64,000 nt of DNA from Halocaridina rubra (taxonomy: Eukaryota > Arthropoda > Malacostraca > Decapoda > Atyidae), in contig JAXCGZ010001906.1 in assembly GCA_037179515.1 (NCBI GenBank), positions 62,001 to 126,000 of the forward strand, in the 5' to 3' direction. Shown piece after piece: positions 51,609-61,439 of the stretch. The notes under the pieces were generated by a model. That model made no database searches. It saw only the letters and a list, made by a program, of their open reading frames with translations, and had not been told where the DNA came from. Numbering within the stretch: position 1 is the stretch's first letter; every line of letters starts with the position of its first letter. A program made the position numbers and the translations under genes.

Positions 51609-52239
51609 AGATTCCTTCTCTAATGTGTTGTTTATTTTTTATGTTTATCTTTTATGTCTTTAATACTGTACTGTACTTGTTTATTAGCGTACAAATGTTA
51701 TTCCTAATGGAAGACGAAAAGGATGAAGAATAATTCTTTGATCGTAGTTTTATATTTCCCTTTGTGGGACTTTGAAAGCAAGAACATGGCAGAAACATTT
51801 TAGTTTAGTGTTGAATATCTGAAACTTTGAAATCCAGTCGCCAATGTTAATGACGACGTGGTTCATATTTTACATTTGCGTATACTGTATTTTTTTGTAT
51901 GTTATATTATTGCCTTCTTGCATGTGAAGCATTCTTAAACTTAAATGTTGATATTCACTGATACCTAATTGTGATTTAATATCCTTGAAATATGAATTTG
52001 ATCACATTTCTTTATGTTTTGCATGTCAATTAACTTTTTGTTTATAAGACTTGTTCACTTTTCCTAATAGTATGATATGTTCCAGTGGTTGATCCCATTC
52101 TTATTGTTCATTTGTTCTTTTCCATGAGAAGGATATCTCATCCCTCATATTAACACTGAAGTCACCGTAACTTCCTCTGTTCTTTTTTCACCTTCTGTAG
52201 TAGAATTTTGCTAAATCAATATTCTCTAAAAAGGGCCTT
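51609..52239 (+). other. Gypsy-1 tail between pol and 3' LTR
   Basis: 0.63 kb without a convincing ORF, so no env-like gene. The last bases CTAAAAAGGGCCTT before the LTR are a plausible polypurine-like primer, though ended by pyrimidines. Confidence 0.6.
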
Positions 52240-53316
52240 TGTGACAAAGTGTTTCGCTCAAAGTCACCAGAGGCTGTTAGATGCCTTATTAATTAATTTA
52301 GTAACTTAACTGTCATTTTTCTAACTAAAAAAATAATTCCCACTTCTTGACTTTTGCACATTATGATTATTTGCAATTTATATTTTAGCTTATAGCTAAT
52401 TTTAAATATACATTATTTACTCTTCTTGTACATGTAGAAGTATAGTCCCGATATAAAGGCTGCTCCTACTTTTTTCCACCTCTTCACTGAACTCACCAGA
52501 TACGTTTTGTTTACAATTTTCTTATTATAAAAATGGTTCTTGCTGATAATTTTGTTATAAATTTGATCTTGCTGTTATGTCATTAGCCTGACTAGATATA
52601 TATCAGTAGCTTCTTTATTATTTGAGTACTTAAATTCCGTCTCCTACGAGCAAGGAACGTTCTAGAGATTATTTACCAGTAACCTAACTTTCCATTATTA
52701 TTCTCATTTTATTTTATTTGCTTCCACTTGTTGCACCTAAAATACTGTCTCTCCCTTGCATGGTAAAGCTCGTGGGACAAGGAAATTGGTTTTTTGAGAA
52801 TTAGTTACATTCGTTACTGGCTAAATGTTACAAAATTTTTCTTAGATTCCATTCCCATACAAACGAAATTTTGTATATTACCTAACTGGAATCTCACTTG
52901 CCAAAGTTAATTCATTAACCTGGAAATTACAGCTGATATACATTGCTAAGAAGTTTCTTTTCACTGAATGTGATAAACGAAAATTTCATCCTCTGAAGAC
53001 TGGTTATGAGCCCGTAAAAATCTATCCCTTTTCCTAATAAATTCTAATTTCATTTCACCTCTTTCTATCATCGTAAATAAAGTGTTTTACGTCAAAAACT
53101 CGTGAATAAAGCTATTTGCTATATAAATTGCAAATAATTAATCATTTAGCTAAAGTGCTTTATGCTATAAACTGCAAATGATTAAAAGGTAATTTTACCC
53201 TGTTGGCTTTGCAAATATTTGCTGTTAACCACAATTTAATGAATGCATACTGTATTTATCTTGCTAATTCTTCATATGTTGGGGATAAAGTGTTTTTTGA
53301 GCTATAAGTTGCAAAT

Positions 53317-53321
53317 ACTTC
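53317..53321. repeat. Gypsy-2 target duplication, left (ACTTC)
   Basis: The same five bases lie at 57999-58003, and the uninterrupted 5' LTR has a single ACTTC at the same point (near 40068). Confidence 0.95.
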
Positions 53322-53500
53322 TGTTCCATACTTGGAGAAAGATGGGTGAGGAAAATGCCATTAAAAATCGTGAGAAAAGTGGAGGTTTTATTACTCAAAC
53401 TTAGATGTCCGACATGGCGTGTTCTACCTGAGTAAACGCAACAAAACAATAGCGCAATGCAAAGTGCACGAATTAATCAGCACAAAAGTTATTCATAACA
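53322..53500 (-). repeat. Gypsy-2 3' LTR
   Basis: 179 bp, pairs with 57820-57998. On the minus strand it runs TGTTATGAATAAC...TATGGAACA. Confidence 0.95.
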
Positions 53501-53522
53501 TTCCTCCCTCCAAGAAAAAACA
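53501..53522 (-). promoter_or_regulatory. Gypsy-2 polypurine tract
   Basis: The minus strand reads CTTGGAGGGAGGAA directly before the 3' LTR, the expected plus-strand primer. Confidence 0.8.
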
Positions 53523-53611
53523 TACAAAACTTATCAAAAATGGATCAGAAAAATATCAACATACAACAATCATTATACAGAAATATCAATATATTATGGC
53601 AACAAAAGACA

Positions 53612-56600
53612 TTACAAATTAAATTTTTCTGGTGGCTTAATAATTCTCTTTGATCTCCGTAATACTGGAGATAGTGATACAATCTGTTTATCATTCACAC
53701 CACACCTTTCAGTTTCTGAGACTGTGTCCTCAGACTCAATACAATTACTATCAGGTTGAACTGAAACATCACACTTTTGTGAAGATACTTCAACATCATT
53801 AGTGGAACTAGAGGCATAGGAATAATTACTTACATTCAAGGAAACTAAGGGCATTGGAGACTCTCTAGGTGTCTTAATACAAGTACCAGTAAATCTAGGC
53901 ATAACCTGATCATGATGCCTCTTCCATGATATATTACCAAAATCATGAACTTGCACCAAATAATTTCTTACACCAAGCACTTCAATAATTTTACCTTCAA
54001 TCCAAGTCTCTCCCTTCCCAAGATTTTTAGCAAAATCTGCATCACCAACCTTGTACATATTTGTCCCTTCAGAGAAAACTTTCTTTGACAATTTCTCCAG
54101 GTCTCTGTCTTTGTTAGGGGAACATTTTACAGATACTAAAGTTGCTTTAAAACATCTTCCAAATAGTAACTCTGCTGGTGATTTACCTATACCACTATGC
54201 ATACTCTTTCTATAATTGTGCAAAAATCTACAGATTCTAGTATTCAATGATCCACTGTTGAATTTATTTAAGCCCTCTTTTAAAGTTCGAACTGCTCTTT
54301 CCGCCAACCCATTAGATGATGGATTGTATGGGTCAGGAGTTAAATGTTGAATACCATTTTTCTTATAAAAAGCTTTAATCTCCTCAGACACAAAATATGG
54401 AGCATTATCCTAGACAACAATGTCTGGAATACCAAAATTAGAAAATATTTTTCTAAGTAATTCAATGGTAACACGTGAAGCCATTGAACTAGTAACTTGA
54501 ACATCTAGAAACTTAGAATATGCATCTACAATTACAAGAAAATATTTGTTATCTATGGGTCCAGCATAGTCAATGTGAAGTATTGACCATGCCTTATCAT
54601 GGGTAGACCATGACAACACAGGAGCTTGGTTTGGTTGAAAATTTTTAAAACAAACTGGACAATTCTTTGTAATTTCAGAAATATCTTGGTCAATTTTAGG
54701 CCACCAAACCCAATTCCTAGCTTCTGCTTTCATCACATTTATCCCATTATGACCACTATGTAAGTGCTCAAGTATTTTACATCTTAAGCTGGTAGGTATT
54801 ACAATTCTGTTTCTGTACAAAATTACATTGTCATATAAACTAAGATCAGACTTAACAGAACTATATTCATGTAATCTCAAATCATTTGTAGACCAACCAA
54901 ATCTTATATTATGCATGAGTTGACCCAAAACCTCATCTTTCTGAGTACATTTTCTGATTTTTGAAAAAGAAATATCTTCAAAATCTAAAGCTTCAACTAA
55001 CTTAAGGTATTCATTTGGAGTCATGGATTTATGATCATCATCAATAGGCAACCTGCTAAGGGCATCAGCCACAACATTTTCTTTACCCACTTTGTAAGTA
55101 AGCTCAAAATCATATTGAGAGAGAAACAGTGACCAACGCTGAATACGAGCATTGGCATTAGTAGGAATATGACGCCCTTTGCCAAATAAACCTAAGAGTG
55201 GTTTATGGTCGGTCCTTGCTTCAAATTGTCTTCCAAGTAAAAAATATCTAAAGCGATTCAACCCAAAAACTAAGGCCAGCCCTTCTCGGTCAATTTGAGC
55301 ATAGTTCTGTTCAGCTGATGTCAGTTTTTTACTAGCAAAATAAACTGGTAATTCTCTTCCATCAATTTTTTGCAACAATACACATCCTACACCAATAGGA
55401 GACGCATCCACTTCAACAACTAGTGGACTACTACCATCATAATTAGCCAAAAGGGGACCTTTTGATAAATCAGATTTTAGAATTTCAAAAGCTTTGTTTT
55501 CAAATTCACACCATTTAAAAACTTTATTCTTTTTTAGCAATTCATACAAGGGGGCCAGCTTGGAAGAAAAATTCTTAATGAATTTACAATAATATGTCAA
55601 CATTCCAATAAAAGATTGCAACTCTGCAACAGAAGTAGGGGGTGGAGAATCTAGAATAGCTTTGACCTTCTTAGGGGAAGGTTTGATTCCTTCACCTGAG
55701 ATACAAAATCCAAGATATTCTAAAGAACAAACCTTAACAGCACATTTTTTCTTGTTAATTTGAATATTATGCTCTTGCAAAATTATTAAAACTTCAATAA
55801 CCCTAAGATCATGCTGCTCTTCAGATTCACCACTTACAATAATGTCATCTAAATAAGCATCAACTCCCTCTACATCTTTCAACAGGTTAGCAATATATCT
55901 CTGAAATATAGCTGGTGAAGAAGAAAGACCAAAAGGTAATCTTTTGTACTTAAACAAGCCTTTATGTGTATTTACTACAAAATACTTTTGGTTTTCTTCA
56001 CTCACAGAAATCTGTAAATATGCATTTTTTAAATCAATAGTAGAAAAAATCTTTCCCTTACCAGTAGATGCTAACAACTCATCTGTTTTAGGTAATGGAT
56101 ATTGGTCACATGATATACATTTATTCAATTCTTTAAAATCTCCACAGATACGTACAGACTCCTTATCCGATTTCAACACAGTAACAATGGGGGCAGCCCA
56201 CTCACTATGGTTAACAGGCTCAATTATATCATCTACAATCAGTTTATTTAAAGCATCTTCAACTGAAGGTTTATAGTGAAATGGAACTGATCTGTGTTTT
56301 CTGAATTTTGGAACTACATCACTCTTAACATGAATGTGAGCTGTAATATCTGAAATGGGTTTATTAGGATTAGCTTCATAATCATTCAACAATTCTACCA
56401 CAGAACCATTGACTTTATTAAATTTAGAAGAATAATTAATACCAGACAAATAAATACCTATTTTTGGCATCAAATCTTTACCACATAAGTTAGAATTATG
56501 ATTCCCTTCAACATAAAATGTCTGTTTCACTTGCAGAGAATTATAGTAAACATCCACTCCAACTTTACCCAAAACATTTATTTTGAGATCATCATAATTA

Positions 56601-56832
56601 TTTAACATTTTATTACAATCTACAATGGACACTCCCAAATTATGAACCCAATCTTTAGTCAAGGTACTCACAGCAGCACTTGTATCCACCTCAAAAGGTA
56701 CAAACTTACCATTAACCAAAATATTCACTTCATCTTTACCAATAGCATTGACATTTTTTACTGACAACAGTCTTTCTTCATCAGTATCACTGGAAAATGC
56801 TACTTTGTCTACTGCTTTAACTTTAACCTTAT
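53612..56832 (-). pseudogene. Gypsy-2 pol: protease, RT, RNase H, integrase; one stop
   Basis: The frame begins after the -1 heptamer and runs through a protease with VDTSAAVSTL (Ser where the active-site DTG/DSG has Gly). The RT has RICGDFKELNKCI, STIDLKNAYLQI, RLPFGLSSSPAIFQ and YLDD. RNase H has VEVDASPIGVG, IDREGLALVFGL and RTDHKPL, ending NVVADALSRLP. Integrase has HLHSGHNG and CPVC, then LHIDYAGP, DNAPYF and NGLAERAV (D, D, E). A TAG at about 54410, just before DNAPYF, is the only stop; the frame continues to 53612. The tail is Ser/Asp-rich and ends RRSKRIIKPPEKFNL, as in many Mag-like Gypsy elements. Confidence 0.92.
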
Positions 56833-57624
56833 GTTTTTTTTCTCAGAAGCCTTATTAAAACTTCCTTTTACTGGCTTTGGCTTCACATTACCTTTGACAT
56901 CTTTTGAAGCCTTCCAACAAACTTGTTTTAAATGTCCTTTCTTACCACATAAATTACATGTTAAATTCTTAAGGCGACATTTTGCACTATCATTAGGGTA
57001 ACCACAGTGTTTACAAGAAACTGACTTACTCATGGAACCATTGGTTGGGGTTTTAACCTTTTGAATAACACCAGACTTTTCAGAAACATAAGCTTGTTCA
57101 AAATTCAAAACTCTCTCAACTATTTGAATAAAAGACATAACTTTCAAATTTAAATTTTCAGCAACCAGATTTGAAAAATAAACCTCATTTTCAAGAGCCA
57201 TAAACAAATGATCCCGCACACGAGAATCAAAGTTGCTACCAAAATCACAGTCTATGGCTAGACACTTCAGGTCTGCATACAAATCTTTTAATGTCTCACC
57301 TCCTTTTTTCCTCCTTTGTTGAAAAGCCAATAAACTTCTATGATAACTAGGCTTTACATCATAATGTGCCTTAAGTAATTTGCATAAATCCTCATACGAC
57401 TTAGTATGTGGTAAATCTGGGGCACAAATGTTTCCTAAAATAGCATAAACTTCAGTACCAATAGAAACCAGAAGTAAATTTTTTTTACTATTTGCCTCAG
57501 TTATTTCCAAATTTAAAAAATTTGCTTCCAACAAACTTAACCACTATTCAAAAGAAATCTTTGAATGATTAAAATGATCAATGTTCACTCTGCGGTTAGC
57601 CCTATTTTCATTTTCTTGAGGCAT
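56809..57624 (-). pseudogene. Gypsy-2 gag (capsid, zinc knuckle), one stop
   Basis: The best start is the ATG at 57624, giving 26 residues before a TAG at 57544-57546; the same frame then runs on from WLSLLEANF to 56809. The capsid-like region includes LLVSIGTEVYAILGN and YHRSLLAFQQRRKKGGETLKDLYADLK, as in Gypsy gag. The nucleocapsid has a degenerate CKHC...C and a good CNLCGKKGHLKQVC (CX2CX4HX4C). It ends shortly after the slippery site that leads into pol. Confidence 0.88.
56833..56839 (-). promoter_or_regulatory. -1 ribosomal frameshift heptamer A AAA AAC
   Basis: In the gag frame the codons read GAG AAA AAA AAC. The last seven bases form the canonical X XXY YYZ heptamer A AAA AAC in correct phase. 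Slipping back one base enters the pol frame (CAT AAG GTT AAA...), while gag terminates eight codons later at 56809. A stimulatory downstream structure was not assessed. Confidence 0.8.
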
Positions 57625-57805
57625 GATTATAGGCTAAGTCACTGGGTGAACTGGTAATAATCTCAAAATACACAACATGCAGTCATGGCACAGACAGAAT
57701 AGGCTAAATATTATAGCACTGGCAACATAAGCTAAACATCATAGTACTGGGCTAGGCATATATGCAATTTGTTTTACTCCACTCCTCAAAGCACTGGTCC
57801 TTTGT

Positions 57806-57817
57806 ACCTCATCGCCA
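57806..57817 (-). promoter_or_regulatory. Gypsy-2 primer binding site
   Basis: The minus strand reads AA then TGGCGATGAGGT right after the 5' LTR, a normal place and form for a Gypsy primer site. The tRNA is not identified. Confidence 0.75.
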
Positions 57818-57819
57818 TT

Positions 57820-57998
57820 TGTTCCATACTTGGAGAAAGATGGGTGAGGAGAATGCCATTAAAAATCGTGAGAAAAGTGGAGGTTTTATTACTCAAACTT
57901 AGATGTCCGACATGGCGTGTTCTACCTGAGTAAACACAACAAAATAATAGCGCAATGCAAAGTGCACGAATTAATCAGCACAAAAGTTATACATAGCA
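57820..57998 (-). repeat. Gypsy-2 5' LTR
   Basis: 179 bp, TGCTATGTATAAC...TATGGAACA on the minus strand, followed outside by ACTTC (57999-58003). Confidence 0.95.
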
Positions 57999-58430
57999 AC
58001 TTCAAAAGGTGGTTTTGCACCCTCTTTTTCATTGCAAACAGTTCTTGATAACCAAAAGTGAATAAATACTGTATTTATCTCGTAGATTCTTCCTTTATCC
58101 AATATAGAATGTTTTACCATATTAATTGCAAATCAGTAATAAGCATTGCAACTTTTGTGGTTGCCCACAATTTAAGGAATACATACAGTACTGTATTTGT
58201 CTTGCTTATTCTTCATTTATTGTGCATAAATTGTTTTCCTTTAGAACCAGTAAAGAATTAATGGTTTTGTATGCTATTATGGTAGCATAAATATTTCTGG
58301 TTAGCTGTGAATAACCAATATATTTTCATCCAGTAGAATGATATTGGAAACTCATTATATGTGTGTTCATGCTTTCAGTTTCCCATTATTAACAGTGTGT
58401 CGTTTCTGTTTCTGCAATTGCAGTGTCCTG

Positions 58431-61081
58431 TGATTACCTAATTGTGATTACCTAATTGTGTTTACGGGAAAGAGCCCAAAGCTCGTATCTTCCCGTCTCC
58501 TGATCGGTTCCATTTATACTTAGTGATACTTATCATACCTGTCCTTAAAACTATGGATTGAGATAGCATTAACTACCTCCTCGCTTACCGAATTCCAATT
58601 ATCAACTACTCTTACACTGAAAAAGGATTTCCTTACATCCTGCAAAGAAGTTTTCTTACGAAGCTTCAAACTATGACCTCTAGTTCTAGAGCCAGCCATA
58701 TCAAAATATCGATCCCTATCCACTCTATCATAACCATGAAGGAATTTAAAGACTGTCACCATATCCCCCCTCACTCTTCTAGCTTCGAGTGATGGTAAGT
58801 CTAATTCCCTCAGTCTCTCATCATAACTGAGATTGCGTATTTCTGGCACCAGTTTCGTGGCATGTCTTTGAACTTTTTCAAGCTTAGCTATGTGCTTTTT
58901 CAAGTGCAGATTCCAAAAGGGGGCTGCATATTCGAGTTTTGGCCTCACATAGGTTACATAAATATTTCTGAACATTTCCTTGTCCATGTGCCTGAAGGCT
59001 ACCCTTACATTTGATAAGAATGCATATGCTGCCCTTACTATGCCATTTATATGTATTTCTGGAGATAAATCTGCCAGTATGTTTACTCCTAGATCTCTCT
59101 CATTTTCTGTCTCTTGAAGTTGTACTCCAGCCACCGAGTAGTCAAGCTTGGGCCTTCTTGCACTTGTACCCATTCTCATTACCTTACATTTTGAAGTATT
59201 GAGTTTCATTAGCCACTTTTCTGACCACTCATGCAGATTATTTAGATCCTCTTGAAGTTCTCTACCATTGTTCTCGTTTTTTACTTTCTTCACAATCTTT
59301 GCATCATCTGCAAACATATTCATGAATGAATTTACAGACTCTGGTAGGTCATTTACATATACAAGGAACAAAAGTGGCCCTAAAACTGAACCCTGTGGAA
59401 CTCCACTACTAACTCTTCTCCATTCAGACACTGAGTGTCTTACTCTAACCCTCTGTTCCCTTCCTTCTAAGTAAGTTTTTATCCATTCCAAAACATTTCC
59501 ACCTATTCTAGCCATTGATTGCAGCTTCCTAATAAGTCTCCCATGTGGAACAGTGTCAAACGCTTTCTGGAAGTCTAGGAATATGCAATCTGCCCAGCCC
59601 TCTCTTTCCTGTAAGATTTGGCTTACCTCATCATAAAATTCTAATAAGTTTGTTACTGTTGATCTACCTTCTCTGAAGCCATGTTGCCTCACTGACAAAA
59701 AGTTGAAGGATTCCAAGTGAAGAGAGATATGTTTCCTTAGTAGTTTCTCCATAACTTTGCAAACTATGCTGGTCAAGGAAACTGGTCTATAGTTCAGAGC
59801 CGTATCCCTCCTTCCCTTTTTGAAGATAGGTATCACATTTGCTTGTTTCCAGCATCTTGGAATCTCCCCCGACTCCAGTGACTCCTTAAATATGATACTT
59901 AGTGCCACTGATATTGTGTTTGCGCATTTTTGAAGCACATGAGGGGATATGTCATCAGGACCTGTAGCTTTATGAACATCTAAATCCATCAGCGCTTTGC
60001 ATACCTCTGTGGCTGTAAGGTTGATGTTCTCTAATACCGGCCCTTGAGCTTCTATCACTGCAATCTGAGGGCGTGGGGTATTTTCTACTGTAAATACTGA
60101 CTGAAACTCCTTGTTCAATTCTTTGCAGATCTCTTCATCCGTCTCAGTGCTGTTTCCATCCGCTCTCTTTAGCCTTAAAACCTGTTCTTTTACCTTCAGT
60201 TTTCCTCTGATAAAGCTGTGGAAAAGCTTGGGATTTTCTTTAGCCTTCCTGGTGATGTCCCTCTCATAGTCTCTCTCTGCCTCTCTCCTTTTACTTAGGT
60301 AGTCATTTCTTGCTCTTTTGTAGGTTTGCCAGGCATTTATGTTTTTTCTCCTCCTATACCTTTTCCAGCATTTGTCTCTCCACTCCTTAGCTCTTTTACA
60401 CCCATTATCGAACCATTTCTCTCTGGCATGAAGTACACCTACTTTGGTAACAGGTATGCAGCAATCTACTATCTTCCCATATTTCTCACAAAAGATGTCA
60501 TACATTTCTTGTACAGATTTGTTGTAAAATAAGGTTCTCCAGTCAATAATTGCAAAAAGCTCATTCATTTTGATATAATCTCCTTTCCGATAGTTCCTCC
60601 TCATGTCCTCAGTGCCTCTACTCTCAGGAAGAATATCTTCAATGATATACTCCATCAACAACACACAGTGGTCACTCTTTCCAATTGGTGGTTCATACTC
60701 AATTTTTTCCATATCCAACACATTATCTGTGAACACTAAATCAAGTAGTGATGGCTCATCCCCACCCCTGGCCCTTGTTGGTTCCATTACATGTTGGTGT
60801 AGGAAATTCCCTTGTACGCAATCTAGGAATCTTGCCCCGAATGAGTCCTCACCACTGTGTGGGTCAAGATTTATCCAATCTATCTCTTTATGATTAAAGT
60901 CTCCCATAATCAAAATCCTACATTTTTTTTCCCGTGCCATGTTAACAACTGAGTTTATGACTTCAATAGTACCTATATGACTTTCCTCATAAACTTCAAG
61001 CCTATTTTGGTTCCTTGGTGGGTTGTATACAACAGTTATTATAATGCTCTCTGACCCAGTATTTATGCGAGCAACAAGAAG
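58431..61081 (-). mobile_element. CR1-like copy 3, 5'-truncated, intact ORF2
   Basis: It lies between TGTCCTG and TATTCTACTCTG, which are adjacent in the 5' LTR (near 40490), so both ends are exact. It starts with two GATTACCTAATTGT tail units and is truncated inside the endonuclease. Target duplication is absent or one base. It is the best preserved CR1 coding sequence here. Confidence 0.93.
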
Positions 61082-61129
61082 TATTCTACTCTGCCAGTGT
61101 GACAGAGGTAATCGTCGAGTTGAGGCCAA
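58520..61129 (-). CDS. CR1-like ORF2 from mid-endonuclease to stop (869-codon open frame)
   Basis: The first 16 codons (61129-61082) are Gypsy-1 LTR sequence read in frame; CR1 protein begins at about LLVARINTG. The endonuclease C-terminal half has MGDFNHKEIDWINL and GKSDHCVLL. A linker rich in Lys/Glu follows (about 200-330). The RT has NYRPVSLTSIVCKVMEKLL, FLDFQKAFDTVPH, SSGVPQGSVLGPLLF and FADDAKIV, then ERDLGVNIL and the CR1-type C-terminus ending at 58520. There is no stop or frameshift over 2.6 kb, unlike copies 1 and 2. Without its N-terminal Asn and Glu motifs the endonuclease cannot work and no promoter is present, so it is a dead but young copy. Confidence 0.93.
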   Translation of the reverse strand: MASTRRLPLSHWQSRILLVARINTGSESIIITVVYNPPRNQNRLEVYEESHIGTIEVINSVVNMAREKKCRILIMGDFNHKEIDWINLDPHSGEDSFGARFLDCVQGNFLHQHVMEPTRARGGDEPSLLDLVFTDNVLDMEKIEYEPPIGKSDHCVLLMEYIIEDILPESRGTEDMRRNYRKGDYIKMNELFAIIDWRTLFYNKSVQEMYDIFCEKYGKIVDCCIPVTKVGVLHAREKWFDNGCKRAKEWRDKCWKRYRRRKNINAWQTYKRARNDYLSKRREAERDYERDITRKAKENPKLFHSFIRGKLKVKEQVLRLKRADGNSTETDEEICKELNKEFQSVFTVENTPRPQIAVIEAQGPVLENINLTATEVCKALMDLDVHKATGPDDISPHVLQKCANTISVALSIIFKESLESGEIPRCWKQANVIPIFKKGRRDTALNYRPVSLTSIVCKVMEKLLRKHISLHLESFNFLSVRQHGFREGRSTVTNLLEFYDEVSQILQEREGWADCIFLDFQKAFDTVPHGRLIRKLQSMARIGGNVLEWIKTYLEGREQRVRVRHSVSEWRRVSSGVPQGSVLGPLLFLVYVNDLPESVNSFMNMFADDAKIVKKVKNENNGRELQEDLNNLHEWSEKWLMKLNTSKCKVMRMGTSARRPKLDYSVAGVQLQETENERDLGVNILADLSPEIHINGIVRAAYAFLSNVRVAFRHMDKEMFRNIYVTYVRPKLEYAAPFWNLHLKKHIAKLEKVQRHATKLVPEIRNLSYDERLRELDLPSLEARRVRGDMVTVFKFLHGYDRVDRDRYFDMAGSRTRGHSLKLRKKTSLQDVRKSFFSVRVVDNWNSVSEEVVNAISIHSFKDRYDKYH

Positions 61130-61434
61130 AGTCTTGGTATACGTCCGTGGTGCTAGGAAACGAAATTGTGCTCACCACCTTCGGGATTCGAGGCAGCATT
61201 TCATAAAATATAATTTTAAAAATTTAATTCAATTCTTTTAATGTCATTGCATTTCCAAAATTAAAAGAAAGTTGAATTCTGAGTTTCATTTAACCGAATC
61301 CAGGTAAAACAGATGGGGTGTTCAAGTACAAATATCTGTCCTGTCTGTTTGTGAGCTCTTAACCGAGCTCAGAACTTTGAGTCCCCTTAGTAAAACAGAA
61401 TCTTAACAAACACTCTACCATCCCCAACCCAACA

Positions 61435-61439
61435 CAGAT
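61435..61439. repeat. Gypsy-1 target site duplication, right (CAGAT)
   Basis: Exact match to 37685-37689, directly after the 3' LTR end CCCAACA. Confidence 0.93.

Larger units (their letters stand above)
53322..57998 (-). mobile_element. Gypsy-2: nearly intact Ty3/Gypsy element
   Basis: 4677 bp with 179-bp LTRs, ACTTC duplications, a primer site, gag, a -1 frameshift heptamer, pol in the order protease-RT-RNase H-integrase, and a purine tract. By eye the two LTRs differ at 5 of 179 positions. Only one stop in gag and one in pol break the coding frames. It sits in the 3' LTR of Gypsy-1 and is therefore younger than that insertion. Confidence 0.95.
37690..61434 (+). mobile_element. Gypsy-1: Ty3/Gypsy LTR element with integrase before RT, multiply interrupted
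   Basis: Outer ends are TGTGACA...CCAACA LTRs with a CAGAT duplication. Order on the plus strand: 5' LTR, primer site, repeat-rich leader, gag remnant plus protease, integrase, (NL-C insertion), RT plus RNase H, 0.6-kb tail, 3' LTR. Removing nested insertions leaves LTRs of about 1865 and 1863 bp and an internal region of about 6.3 kb. Integrase upstream of RT is the Copia-like domain order, but the integrase has a GPY/F-type tail and the RT and RNase H are Gypsy-like; this combination is known from Gmr1-type elements. No env-like ORF is present. Confidence 0.9.
52240..61434 (+). repeat. Gypsy-1 3' LTR (interrupted by Gypsy-2 and CR1 copy 3)
   Basis: Starts TGTGACAAAGTG, ends CCCAACCCAACA, followed by CAGAT. 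LTR sequence occupies 52240-53321, 58004-58430 and 61082-61434; the pieces join exactly as in the 5' LTR once the insertions are removed. Confidence 0.92.

Noticed and set aside
51609..52239. Env-like gene after Gypsy-1 pol
   Set aside because: No ORF of useful length, signal peptide or membrane segment was found.
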